From Ceratothoa steindachneri (lineage: Eukaryota > Arthropoda > Malacostraca > Isopoda > Cymothoidae): a stretch of DNA of 64,000 nt. The position numbers and the translations under genes are program-made. Positions within the stretch are counted from its first letter, which is position 1; each line of letters begins with the position of its first letter. Under the pieces are notes generated by a model, which ran no database searches, was not told the DNA's origin, and was given only the letters and a program-made list of their open reading frames with translations. Positions 12,700 to 23,924 of this stretch are shown in pieces. The DNA lies in assembly GCA_963969495.1 (NCBI GenBank), contig OZ018330.1, positions 50,833,973 through 50,897,972 on the forward strand. The letters are read 5' to 3'.

Positions 12700-14015
12700 T
12701 ATTGAGGAAATCAAGACAGCCAAATATTATTCAATTTATGTCTACTCCACCCCTGATATAAATCACTCTGACAAGCTGTTTTATACTTTCCGATATGTCC
12801 TTGACTGTCATCTTGTTGAAAGTTTTGTGCAGTTTATTTAGATGAAGGGTCAGGGTTCTGCATAGTTCGAACACAGTATTTGCACTTTTTTTTATAAAAA
12901 CATCAGATTAATCTAAGTGACTGTACAGGCCAATCATATGATAATGCGTCAAACATGAATGACAAATACTCGGGATTGCAAGCTAGAATTTGCGAAAAGA
13001 ATCCTCTTGCCGACTATATTCCTTTCTTCGCCTATTCCCTCAACTTGGTCGGCCATTCCGCTGTGGACAATATTTCTGCTTCTTCAAAGTTCTTTGAATT
13101 GGTATTTTATTCAAGTTGAATACATTGGAAAATTGCAACTTACTGGTGTTCTGGTCTGTCATCATGGAAAGGTTTCACCAGACAAACATAAAGCTGCAGA
13201 ACGCAAATATGGGTCTGGACTAAGCCTTGAAACTTTTAAGGTCATTGAATAATTATGTCGGCAGTTTAAGAGATGCTTTTGAGGATAAAGGCAAGATCAA
13301 CAGGGGTTTTGAAAATGAGACGGTGAACAAAGAAGATACTAAAAGAAAGAAACAAAGAAGTGTGAAACTCAGTCGAAATGGTGGCAATTCTGAGGATACT
13401 GATTTTTCGGGGAGGGAGAACTTTACGGTCACGGTGTTTCTTCCAATGATCGATCACTGGTTAACAGCACTTTATAAGAGGCTGAAAGCATATTATGCGG
13501 TATCTAGCAAATTCGGCTCCTTTCAAAAATGCCCTTGGTAAACGGTGACCAATGGAGGGATTCGGCAGAAAGGTTGGTGAAAACCTATCGAGAACATCTC
13601 AATACCAGCTTCCCCAAGGAAATTTTTCATTTCCAAGAGTACACGAATGAACCTGAATCTGATGTGTGGCTAAGTAAAAAAAAAAAAGTGAGAATAAGGG
13701 GACCTTTATTGCACTGAGAATGATTAAAACCATTGTTAACAATAAAATGCAGGATACTTTTCCACATGTACATCTGTTTACGCATTTACTTTTTTGTCAC
13801 TCGTCAAAAACTGTTCCGGAGAGAGGTCTTTTTCTGCTCTGAAACGTCTTAAGAATTACCTGTGAGCCACTCTGAAAGATAAAAAGCTCAATCATTTGGC
13901 ATCAAGGTGTGTAGAATCGTCTGTAATCCGGAAATTAAATTTTAACAATGTTCTGGATCAGTTTGTTGAAAAATTAACGATAAAAAAATTAAGTAGCTAT
14001 ATACATGTGTAGGCC
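12700..14015 (+). pseudogene. hAT-family transposase pseudogene (DUF4371/ZMYM1-like)
   Basis: Plus-strand remnant spread over several frames. About 12700-12840 reads like a DUF4371 segment with KYYSI and STPDINHSDKL. About 12937-13075 contains YDNASNM followed by KYSGLQARI and a DYIPFFAYSLNLVGHSAVDN-like stretch, the hallmark 'Q-x-Y-D-N-A-S-N-M-S-G-K-Y' region. About 13227-13500 contains SLNNYVGSL, DFSGRENFTVTVF and LYKRLKAYYAVSSKFG. About 13830-13985 contains SALKRLKNYL followed by LNHLASRCVESSVIRKLNF, the C-terminal hAT dimerisation domain. At least three frameshifts and a stop in the final domain make it inactive. I could not find clear terminal repeats, so only the coding relic is listed. 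Confidence 0.8.
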
Positions 14016-14269
14016 TATATATGTTTAACTTTATAGTACAGTACTGGTATTGCTTTGCTTCGTTCTAAATTGCTAATTACAGGTCTGATAAGATATTATT
14101 ATTTTCTTTGTTACTCTATTAATTATTTCATTTGCAATATTAGTGTAATAAATTGTACGACAGGAGAGCATGCAATTGGTGAGGGGAGAGGGAGATGTCG
14201 AGGGACACAAAGAAGCTCGAAGCCTAAGGACCCTTCCATAGGTTAATACGGTACAAATCTGGAAGGAAA

Positions 14270-14440
14270 ATGCGCCATCATCGGCGCACTGGCCTCGCAA
14301 TCCCCATCTTTCCAGGAAGCCCCCCACATCCGCCCGGCTCTCAGCAACCGTGGCGTCACGAATACCACGAACCAGGGAATGCAGCGATTGCAATGTTCTG
14401 AGAGCATTCAGCGAGCTTGCATTTTCAAGTTGGAGCAAAG
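14270..14440 (-). pseudogene. LINE-Z RNase H fragment
   Basis: The minus strand reads SSLNALRTLQSLHSLVRGIR, then DATVAESRADV. This matches the segment that follows the third acidic motif (DSQSALGAL) of the LINE-Z RNase H domain seen at 39683-39877. It is short and isolated. Confidence 0.5.
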
Positions 14441-14739
14441 CATCTGATTAAGTGGACTTGTGGAAGACAGTTGACCTCAGCTCTCCATGAAAACGGCTAA
14501 TCTAACATTTATTAATTTCTCCATCAAATAGCACACACAGCGTGTTAAAGAAATTGGAAAGAAACCGCTTGAAGTAAAGCGATCTTTCCCAAGTTTGCAA
14601 AAAGCGTCCTCAGTAGCCATTCGGATCCCATTGAATAAATCTAACAGAAATGTCATACCTCGCTCACCAAAGTGTGAAGCATAGCATGCGGGACATCGTC
14701 CGGACCAGTGGAAGTTTTCGTGGGCGAAGCGAGACTGGA

Positions 14740-16120
14740 ATGCAACTAACTCAACGTAAACCTGTTGTTGAAAGGTTCTCCACTTCTGGAGGTAAATTCC
14801 TGTCGGTAGCCTTCAGCGTAATCATGACGTGGATTGAATGTTGGTTTAACAGCAACGAGAACTGTAGGTGGGTCCTGCGCGAAGTGAAGACGCGTATGCC
14901 TACCAGAAAGAGCGGTGGATGTTCTTCGAGACAAATCGGGATCTAGGCCTAGCTCAACGAGCTTCACCGACGGTGAGATTGTTCGGGCGACGCTGATAGC
15001 AAATGTAGTCATATCACTTCTGTCTGACCGTTGCCTCACACTAAACTGACCACAAAGGAAGCTAACGGCGTGCAAAACGATCAACGTTCTAGGAATAATA
15101 GTTAGCCCCATGGCGATGAGTTTGCTAGATAAAAACACAACATTATCATCCACCAGTAGACAAGAATCGCCCGAAATGAGTCTAAACACGAGGGTAAGGG
15201 AGAAGCCCCGAACCTCTATTTATTGCAGAAGGAGAATAGCCCTCTTCACAAAAAAAACTTTCAGGGGCACCCTAGACAGCACAGAGGGTGCCCCTGCACA
15301 GATGCGGGGGGCACCCTCTTTTAAAGAGGAGGAGCTACTCGCGGGCGGCTGTAAAAGGGATATAGGTGAAACTCATCTATTGGTCAAGTTTTGTAAGAAG
15401 GGAACCACTCTAATCAAGATTAAGTGGGGAATTAAGGAGGGCTTAATCTCCCATGGCTGGAAAAAAAATAAATTAAATGCTCCTGCCCGCGATGGCCTTA
15501 CTTTGACCCCAACCTGGTATCAGCCAGGTGAAAGCCTCTTGCATTACCCCGCCGATGTTCCTTGGACGAAAGAGTATACACTATCACCTCCACTCCTTGC
15601 GAACTCCAGTCCAAAATTTACCGATGGAGTGATAGGTAAGTCAGAGCAGCTTATCTGGCTTAGTAGCGCCTCGGAAAGGTCTGGGTCACCACACCCAACA
15701 TCAATCTGGTTCAAAATCTTTTTGGTTTTACGAACGGAGAGAAACCGTACCCAGAGAGATCCATTAACAGCGTAAGTGGGACCAAATAAAGGGTAGAGAA
15801 AGTGACAATGGGTGGAAGAAAGAAGGCAGAGTGAAAGGGAGTTGGTAGAGAAAGACGAAGTAGGTGATAAGGGAGAAAGGCTAAACTGGAGGCGAACGAG
15901 GCGGTGAGTTCCGTCAGTACAGTGGGCAGGAAAGTACATCATCGTGCCCCTTACGCCAATCCTCGATTGAGTAGGCCATTGCCTCGAATGGAGGCTATTG
16001 TGTCCGAAACAAGCACCACCAATGTGGCTTCTCAGTCGACATTGGCCCAGCAAACAATACTTAAATTGAAAGTGATCGCTGTCATAAAGGCTGTTGACCC
16101 CCTATCACCCCAAATCTGAG
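14740..16120 (-). mobile_element. LINE-Z pieces: endonuclease end, 5' UTR and post-endonuclease segment
   Basis: Reading the minus strand from the right, 16110-16020 ends an endonuclease (a DSDHF-like motif). The stretch from 15953 to 15770 is the family 5' UTR start. The stretch 15100-14746 contains FAISVARTISPSVKLVELG and LSGRHTRL, which align with 18010-17880 in another LINE-Z copy. The order is scrambled relative to an intact element, so several insertions or rearrangements are superposed. No frame is open over a complete domain. Confidence 0.5.
15262..15296. repeat. Perfect 12-bp inverted repeat
   Basis: CAGGGGCACCCT, an 11-base loop and AGGGTGCCCCTG form a perfect stem. A third GGGGCACCCT copy follows about 15 bases later. 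No transposon boundary is evident. Confidence 0.8.
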
Positions 16121-16610
16121 TATGAATCCGAAAAGCACAAATATAGGTCAATGCAGGAAAATGAAACGGTTCTATGACAGTGATGTGAATTAATTTACAT
16201 TAAGTACTCAAATATCTAGCTTTTTCGATCACTTCTGCTTGAACCAAAACACTTGAATTAAACGTGTAGACCCCCCGCCCTGATGGGTGCTTACTAACCA
16301 AGCCCCCTACGGGGGTACGAGAATTGGATAGCGTGCTACGGCGTAATAGAACTATGACTCGTTGAGGTCTCCTGACGTTGGAATGCAGGCGGAAATGACA
16401 GTGTATCTCGTGTCCAGGTGAACCTGCACCGCATATAGGGAGGTATTGAGAAGCAAAGACAGAAATGACACACCACAATGGGTATACATTATACATCGAC
16501 CTTCCCGGCTCCATTCCAAGGCAGTGCGTAGTCTTCGTGTAAGGTACAGATGAGTGCTTCACCAAATGGCGGTGCGTCCCGCAATTGTGTCCAATTCGAA
16601 GATGACACAA
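16060..16610 (-). pseudogene. LINE-Z endonuclease fragment
   Basis: Minus-strand sequence parallels the 6160-5620 endonuclease. It includes a GRCMMYT/HCGV-like stretch, a DTRYTVISACIP block equivalent to YTVISPYIPP, and an SDHF-like end near 16060. It is frameshifted and has lost the GDLN region. Confidence 0.5.
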
Positions 16611-16814
16611 AGCGCGGTCACAGCACGATGGCTCAAGTATGTGTTGTTTTTTTTTAAGATATATTGTCCGTAAGTTTATGATCTCATCTTTCTTGCGGGA
16701 TATCGCGCAGGGCTGACCAAATTTATACCATATGGTCGGTATAAGAAAGAGCCCAACGTTGCTCTGATCACCTAGTCATTTAAGACACTTCAGCACCCAC
16801 GGTAAATATTATTA

Positions 16815-18830
16815 TTTTTTTTTTTTTAGTTTAGGAGCCCATCTGGCAAATGCCTACTATGGCAAAACTCGCCGTACTGACCAAAACCTACTAATGGGCT
16901 ATATTAAAAAAAAGAACAAATAAGAATATGTAAATAACAAATATAGATAAAAAAGCAAAAGCAAAAAGGCAATAAAAAGTATACGCGCTCCGGCGTCGGG
17001 GACAGGCCCGCTTTCCACCGGCGCAGGAACATGCGACCTACTACAAATAGTCAAATAAAGTGGAGGAGGTCAGTCACCTCCAAAAGGTCGTATAGTTTGC
17101 AAGTCTGTAGGCACGAACCAGTCCCGAGTAAAAGGGACAAGCGGTAACGACCCCGCTGATTCCTGTACCGGGACAAGTAACGTGCGCGAAGATCACTCAG
17201 AATGGGATATTTATCAAGAATGTGCCGAAGAGTCGAGGGGGATGGGGGCAACGTAGTGGTCACAATAATGCGCAGGAGATAATCTCGACACCCTCCCGGC
17301 TCTCCAAAACCGTGGTGTCAAGGATATCGCAAACCAGGTGATGCGGAGATTCCAATGTCCCGAGAGCACTCTGGGCGCTTTGTGAGTTGCTATAAATCAG
17401 GGCTCCGGTCTCCGAGCCAGGCAAGTCTCATTATCTCCCGTACCGAGCGGTCTATTGCAACCAGCTCGGCCGTGAAAAAAAGAGGCAGCGTATGGCACAG
17501 CCCTACTGACTTCAAACAGAGGGTATACGGTGTGGAAGCCGACCCCCTCTTGGTACTTGGAGCCATATGGTACGGTTCCAGCGTGACACGAAGTGTGCTC
17601 CTAAAAGGTAAACCGCAATACTCCTTGCGTTATAGAAGCTTTGAATGCAGAGGCATGGCGAAAAATAGTCAAAGGTAGGGGTCCTGGGCAGAACCAGGGG
17701 CACCACCGGCCCGAGAGCTATACCGAGCTAGAGAATGCGGAGAAAGCGGTCGTGAAGGACTCGCCACGGACGGGGGTCTAAGATTGCGGTCCTATTCTCC
17801 TGAAGAACATGAGGAGGATCATACGAGAACGTCCCCCGAATCTTCTTGACTCGCTTCTAGAAGGGTCTTCCAGTTATCTGTAGACACGTATGCCCGCCAG
17901 GAAGTACGAAAGCTATGCTTCGAAACATACTGGAACCTAGCCCTAGTTCGACGATTTTCACCCAGAATGAAATCGTTCGGGCGGCGCTTATAGCGCATGT
18001 AAGGATAACGCTTGTGTTTAAGGGACTCCTCACACTTGGCTGACCACCACAGAAGCGATCGGCGTGCAAAACGGCCGGATATTCTAGGAATACTAGTTAT
18101 GCCAACGGGGATGAGACAGAGAAATCAGCAATTTTCTGAAATGCGGAACACCGCGTGGACACCAAACACCACCAGGGCGGGCTCTCAGGCGGCAGCGGCC
18201 CAGAAAATGATATTTGAATGAGAAAGTGATCACTACCATGGAGGTCATCGACTACTCCTCACCCAAAATCAGGCAGGAAAATGAAGCGGTTCTCTGGCAG
18301 TGCAGTGATGCGTAAACTCATCCACATTTAGGTACCTATCTCCACCTCGTCGATCAAGTCGGCAAGTACCTGACCACTGGGATTGATCGAGTAGTCTCCC
18401 CAAACGGGGTGTCTACCGTTCAGATCCCTGAGCAAGACAAAGGGCCTCGGAAACCGTGCCACAACGCGGCAGAAATCCGCCGTGTTGAGGTCGGCTGAAT
18501 GTACGCATAGATAACAGTATGCCTCCTATCAGGTGCAACTGCACTGGTAGGCGGGGATCCACCGCCTTCGAGTCACCCAGCCTAGCACTCGCTTTTTGCA
18601 TATGAGCCGAATGTCCTTTATTGCTGTCCTCCTTTTGAGTGGCAACTTTAGGAGCTCCGGAAGATTGCCTCACGACCAACTTCAGGGGTGTTGCCTCCTG
18701 TGAGTCTAACGACTCGGTGGAGGCGCGCGGCCGTTTCGCCTTACGAGAAACGGCCACGCTGCGGGAAGGAGGGGGGGGGGAGGACCCTTGTTTTAGCCGG
18801 GGCTAGGTGTGAACCCTTTATGCCGACAGC
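16815..18830 (-). mobile_element. LINE-Z copy with 3' UTR and poly(A) tail
   Basis: A minus-strand 3' portion. From right to left it shows the ORF1 end and linker (18757-18590), an endonuclease piece with SDHFLIQIS near 18230, a post-endonuclease segment (18069-17857) and an RNase H region (17700-17290, with FFTAELVAI). The C-terminal stretch ILDKYPILSDLRARYLSRYR and LSLLLGTGSCL ends at a stop near 17051. The 3' UTR contains GCCAGATGGGCTCC at 16850-16833 (minus). A T run on the plus strand at about 16815-16826 is the poly(A) tail in reverse. The RT is largely missing. The RNase H and poly(A) tail place the family in the I/Jockey group. Confidence 0.7.
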
Positions 18831-18839
18831 TTTCCTACA

Positions 18840-20000
18840 TATACAGGAACCCAGCAAATAATCATAGCATCCACTCTGCTGGCTGCAATCGTACCATCAC
18901 GGATACCTTGAACCACGGGGTGCGGAAATTCTACCACCCCGAGAGCATTCATTGCGCTTTGTGCGTCACTAATCGCTATGGATCATGATCAGCTCTCCGA
19001 ACCGTGATATATTACAATCATCTTGACGGTGAGCCCTGGTTGAGCCCCGGTGGAAGCCAAGCCCTCTTCGGACTTGGAGCCATCCGCGTAAACTGGCACG
19101 GATGCAGCGTGAAACGAACTATGCTTCAAAAGACCGAACGCAATATTCCCGGAGCTGTGGAAGAGCGACATAGCGACAAATATAAAATGTGTTAACCTCT
19201 CGAGGGGTGTCCTGAGTAGAACCAGAAGCACCGCCGGAACGAAATATACACGGAGCTCACAGGGTTTCCTAGTACTAAACTCAAAAGACTTAGGGTATGA
19301 CTGGCGTCTCTGGGCGGCATAGGCAACGTTGAGATCAACCACGGATGCAATGTATCGTTGGCGACTGAGAGAGGCCAGATCCCGCAATCAAGGCAAATGG
19401 CATCTCTCCGCCATCGATAAGCAAGCTTTCAATAGGCACCGGTCACCAATCAGAGACCCGTGTGCTGGATGGCGTCCACATTACGCAATTCACGCTCTGC
19501 TGCTGATGAATAAACATAGCATCTCTAGTCAAGCCTCCCCCCCCCCTCCTCCAAGTGCTGAATCTCACGGAACGAAGAAGGCCCATGGTGCGAGTACAAG
19601 ACACATTAAAAGAGGCATCGGTCAAAAACAAGACCAAGGAAAGTGTAAGAGTCCACCATTTCCAAGCGAACACCGTTTATGAATAAATCTGGTTCAGTGT
19701 GAAGCCGAGTGTGGTAGCATAAATGCACTACCTTAATCTTGGCCAAGGGAAACCGAAACCTGCGCGCCTCATTATAGCGAGAAATGCCGTTCAATGACTA
19801 TTGGAATCGACAGAGAGATCAAAAGCTCGCCTACGTAAAGTGTAGCAAGAACAACTTCCGGCAGAAGCGAGGTGATACCGTCGATGCTCAGGGCAAATAG
19901 TAACATCAAAGACACTTTCCTGCGAGACACCCAATTCCCGATATATTGGACCGAGGGCTCTCCTACTTTAAGCCGAATCGACGATCTCGAAATTCAGATA
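18840..20000 (-). pseudogene. LINE-Z RT and RNase H remnant
   Basis: The minus strand holds a late RT segment at 19900-19606 (LNGISRYNEARRFRFPLAKI, then LINGVRLEMVDSYTFLGLVF) and a following segment with WTLTLSLVLFLTDASFNVSC. RNase H-like sequence lies at 19390-18850, where VPVYADGSKSEEGLASTGAQ matches the Asp-bearing first RNase H motif (usually TDGSK). The RT catalytic block is absent. It is broken by stops and a C/G homopolymer. Confidence 0.65.
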
Positions 20001-20175
20001 TGAAAATTAGCAGGCGTCCCCAACGTGTGAATAGTCTCCGTGATACTGTATCTCAATGCGGTATCATAGGTAACATTAAAGAGAAACTTTTAAAACACCC
20101 GCAAACAGCGAGCAAATACAGAAATTTCCAAGACTTCTATTGCACCAATGACAGCCAGAAAATTCGAAGGGTATA

Positions 20176-20880
20176 AGTCAACTTCGGCTGATTCCACGTA
20201 GTCTCTCCTCAACTTTCACAAATTCTGAGTTGCACCATCACCATGCCCACCCCTGAACTCAAGCTAGCTAAAGCTGCAGTCTTCTCTACCTAGTTCCAAG
20301 ACTTGCCCTATTCTTATCTTTGTGACCAAACTATAATCTTATACTTTCAATCTTCTGCTTATTTTGCCTCACAATTGCCAATTGCCCCAATAGCTAACTG
20401 GGAGCATTGCTCATGTACATTCAGATCCTTAAGATCTCAGGTTACCTTTCTTATCTATAACGCCTCCGGGGCCTTTACTATTGTTAGTAGCTACTATCCT
20501 CATCCATTCTTCGATCCTGCGTTGCTTTCCCTCTATCCACAGATTATCCCTCTCTCTATAGGGTCGCAGTACATTTTAGGTTCGTCCCATATCCCCCACT
20601 ATGACTACCCTTTTGACCTCCTATGAGACATTCTTCATTATCGTCGTGGTGGCAAACTTCAACATCATGAGTCCAGCTCAGAAACTGCCGATCAACTTCG
20701 ACCTCTCGCTCACTCTCCCTCCCCCGTTCCTTACAGATGAAATAACCATGTTCACCCACATACCGTCACCATTTTACTTAAGGTCCTTCTGTCTACAGTC
20801 GATCTCTTAGGCCGTCAGCCTCAAACTCTGCCGACCGAATGAGATGCTCTTATAGATCCAACGGTATATATCTGCAGATT
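20176..20880. other. No recognised gene
   Basis: Mixed-composition spacer with a 107-codon ORF (20303-20626) that shows no recognisable motif. Confidence 0.4.
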
Positions 20881-20884
20881 TTGC

Positions 20885-21150
20885 CTCAATGTGCAAGTCT
20901 CTGGCATGTCTCATTGTGCAAGTCTCCGTCATATTGTCTCAATCGTGCAATCTCCGTTATGTTGTATGATTCGTGCAAATCTCGGTCATCTTGTCTGTTT
21001 CGTGCAAAACTCCGCCATGTCTCAATCGTGCAAATATCCGTCATGTTGTCTCAATCGTGCAAGTCTCCGGCATGTCTCAATCGTGCAAATATCCGTCATG
21101 TCTCATTCGCGCGAGTGTGTCCTGTCGTCTTAATCGTGCAAATTAACAGG
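20885..21150 (+). repeat. Minisatellite array 1 (26/29-bp units)
   Basis: About nine degenerate copies of GTCTCAATCGTGCAAGTCTC + CGTCATGTT (29 bp), some lacking TTG (26 bp). Apparent ORFs rich in Ser, Cys and Val here reflect the repeat. Confidence 0.9.
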
Positions 21151-21695
21151 GTGAGTGGAAGTGAATTAAAGCGATGTGAGTGTGCTCAAGGTTGGAAGAA
21201 AAGGAGAAGAGCTAAAAGGAATGTATGTTTGTGTGCGTATGTAATTTGTTGTATTTCTCTTACTTGTATGATCGTGTGAGCAGTGGTGGCTCGTAGCTAA
21301 AATCAGTAGGGGTGCTGCATCATCATTTTTTCCGCATTGTTTTAATATTGTGTAAATGGAAATAAACATATAAAAATAAAATTTATAAACATGATAAAAT
21401 CCTAAACAGAACAAAATCAAACATTTTTACTTACTAATAGCCTAAATTGTTACAATTCAAGCTTGATCCATTCATTTAAAAACGAAATCCATTCTTCCTG
21501 TTTAAATTTGTGCGGAAAGATTCATAATGTTTCTCCTTGATCTCTGGATGACTACTGAGGAAATTTTTTCCATTGAAAGCATTGCAAGTGCATTTATTCT
21601 TTTAGAATTCATAGTGCTCTTTAGAAAAGTTTCTATCTTTTCAGTGTTGAAAAGACACTATGGATGGGGGGGGGGGGGGTTATATCCTTATTACC

Positions 21696-22190
21696 CCCTC
21701 TTATTTATTTATCAATATTATGCTTGCTTTTCTCTTTTATCGAATTTATTTACTTTTCTGAATTTCCTTTATCTTTAAGTTGGCCCTTCAAACATTTGTC
21801 TTCCATTTGACTTATATGTTCTTGTTAGCTGGGTTAGTTCTTGATCTTTGTATCCTTCCTTTCTTGATGCATTTTCATATTTCTTCCATTTTATCTTGCG
21901 TTGATGATTCCTTGTTGATTCTTGATGAGTTAGTCCTTGAAGTCGTTTTCTTCCGTTTTTCTTTCTTGAGGCGATCCATTTATTTTCAGTCTTCTTGAGT
22001 TGTCCTTAAAGCGTTTTCCTTGATTTCCGTTTTCTTCGTAAAAGTTGTGGACTATTGAGTTTCGAATTCGGTACCGATAGATTTAAACGCCGATGCTCTT
22101 AGCCCGCTCTGAGTTGGTAATTTAATGGGCAATTTATATTATCAATTTGGAAGGAATTTTTCTCTGATACATCTTCGCACCCCTACACAG
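21696..22190 (-). repeat. SINE-bearing segment, copy 1 (A box deleted)
   Basis: Highly similar to 22500-23048. On the minus strand the tRNA-like part (22106-22049) keeps the B box (AATTCGAAAC) but has lost about 16 bases that hold the A box. The deletion falls between two CTTAGCC repeats that are present in the other copy. Confidence 0.65.
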
Positions 22191-22499
22191 GTCCCTTTCT
22201 AGAACGCGGAGAGAATTTGAGGATTGGGGAGAGACTAGTCTTGGATTTCTTAATCGAGGAGTAATAGCTCTCCCTCCCCAGCCTCCGAGTCTGCGGGATG
22301 AATGGAGCTAATTTAGTGAGATTGAGGAGAGCGAACGAAGTCTTGTCGCTAATCAATGAGTAATCTCCTTCCCGGGTCTCCGATTCCCAGCAACCCTTTT
22401 TCTTAAACTTTAGTGGGAGAGGAGGTGCAGTTGTAACGAAGATTAGAAGATTGTTCGGCCGTTGAGGGTCACCAGTTATGGGGGGGGGGGCATTCCTTA

Positions 22500-23048
22500 T
22501 TTTCACTTTATTTATTTATCTTGAATTTTTATCTTTATCGAATCTATTTACTTTCTGAATTTCCTTTATCCTCAAGTTGGCCCTTCAAACATTGTCTTCC
22601 TATCTTGACTTAATATTCTTGTTGGCTGGGTTAGTTCTTGATCTTCGATTTCTTTCTTGATGTATCTTCGTTTCATTACATTTATCTTGACTTCCGTATT
22701 CTTCTTAATCTTGATGCATCTTCATTTTATTGAGTTGATGATTCCTTCTTGATTCTTGATGATTTGATGAGTTAGTCCTTGAAGTCGTTTTCTTCCGTTT
22801 TTCTTTCTTGAGGCGATCCATTTATTTTCAGTCTTCTTGAGTTGTCCTTAAAGCGTTTTCCTTGATTTCCGTTTTCTTCGTAAAAGTTATGGACTATTGG
22901 GTTTCGAACTCGGTACCGATAGATTTAAACGCCGATGCTCTTAGCCGTTACGCCACGGCTTAGCCCGTTCTGAGTTGGTAATTTAATGGGCTATTTATAT
23001 TATCGATTTGGAATGAATTTTTCTCTGATACATCTTCGCACTCCTACA
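22500..23048 (-). repeat. SINE-bearing segment, copy 2 with tRNA-like head
   Basis: On the minus strand 22967-22891 reads as a tRNA-derived promoter. The A box is TGGCGTAACGG (22955-22945) and the B box is GAGTTCGAAAC (22911-22901), with normal RNA polymerase III spacing. The downstream body is CTT/GAT-rich. It repeats the 21696-22190 segment after about 310 bases of unique sequence. Confidence 0.65.
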
Positions 23049-23924
23049 ACACGTTCTGCCTCTGATGTAGTTATGGGAATTGTCAAAAGGAATTTTATCA
23101 GTTTCGTAATTTCACTAAGAACATCTCGATTATTTTCCAAGATAAATTTCAGCAATTCAATTAATTAATAAAAGAACCGAAAAAATATGAATTAAATTCT
23201 TCACTTTATCACATTTAAGGATATAAACACGTTTTTAAGCACAACTCACGCGGAGTCAAAAGGTAACACTACCTTTCACCAGGGCACCAGGGTTTCAATG
23301 CTCTCTCTCTCCCTAGCATGCAAATTCCTTTCTCGGACATGTGAGGATGCGGACAACAGCCAAATACCGCGTCGCTGGAACTGTGAAGCGCACAAGGATT
23401 GTTGTATTTTTTTCATAAACTAGAAGATGGCTATTGACTTTAAGGTTAAGGATTATATAATGTATAAAGTAGAAAAAAAATCATTATATTGAATGTTATG
23501 GATAATATCGAGTGGAAATAGAGGGTGCTGCAGTTCCGCAATACCTACACACGAGCCGCCACTGGAGATAATGTATATTTTGTGATGTGTTCGTACAATT
23601 AGAATAGGAGGAAGTAAGCTGAATTTTTGCGCTGGAATGTCTCGCAAACAGGAAGTAGGGTCTTAAACAGGGTTAGGCATGAAGGTCCCCGTCACTAGTG
23701 AACCTAACGCATCTCGAGCGGAGGGGTGTATATAGAACTCTGCCGCCGAGGAGGAAACGGGTTCCTATGAGAAGGGAGCAGGGTGTGAGCTTAGGGAGAT
23801 AAACGTCGGTGCGCCCGTTTCTGGCGAACAGGCTTTATCTCAAACCGGGGGGAGTACGGAGCCTTCTAGCGAAGTTCCAGGTCCCCAAGAGGCAGGTCTC
23901 TACAACTTAGGTGTCGCTTGAGGT

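Larger units (their letters stand above)
21281..23564. mobile_element. Putative TIR DNA transposon containing duplicated SINE sequence
   Basis: The left end is CAGTGGTGGCTCGT and the reverse complement of the right end is CAGTGGCGGCTCGT, a 14-bp inverted repeat with one mismatch, and both ends then carry a GGGTGCTGCA-like stretch. These termini look hAT-like, but the flanks do not form a clear 8-bp duplication. The interior has no recognisable transposase. It contains two similar segments of about 500 bp (21696-22190 and 22500-23048) that carry a tRNA-like SINE head. Confidence 0.5.

Noticed and set aside
15262..15296. Intrinsic transcription terminator
   Set aside because: No U tract follows and the genome is eukaryotic. 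It is kept only as an inverted repeat.
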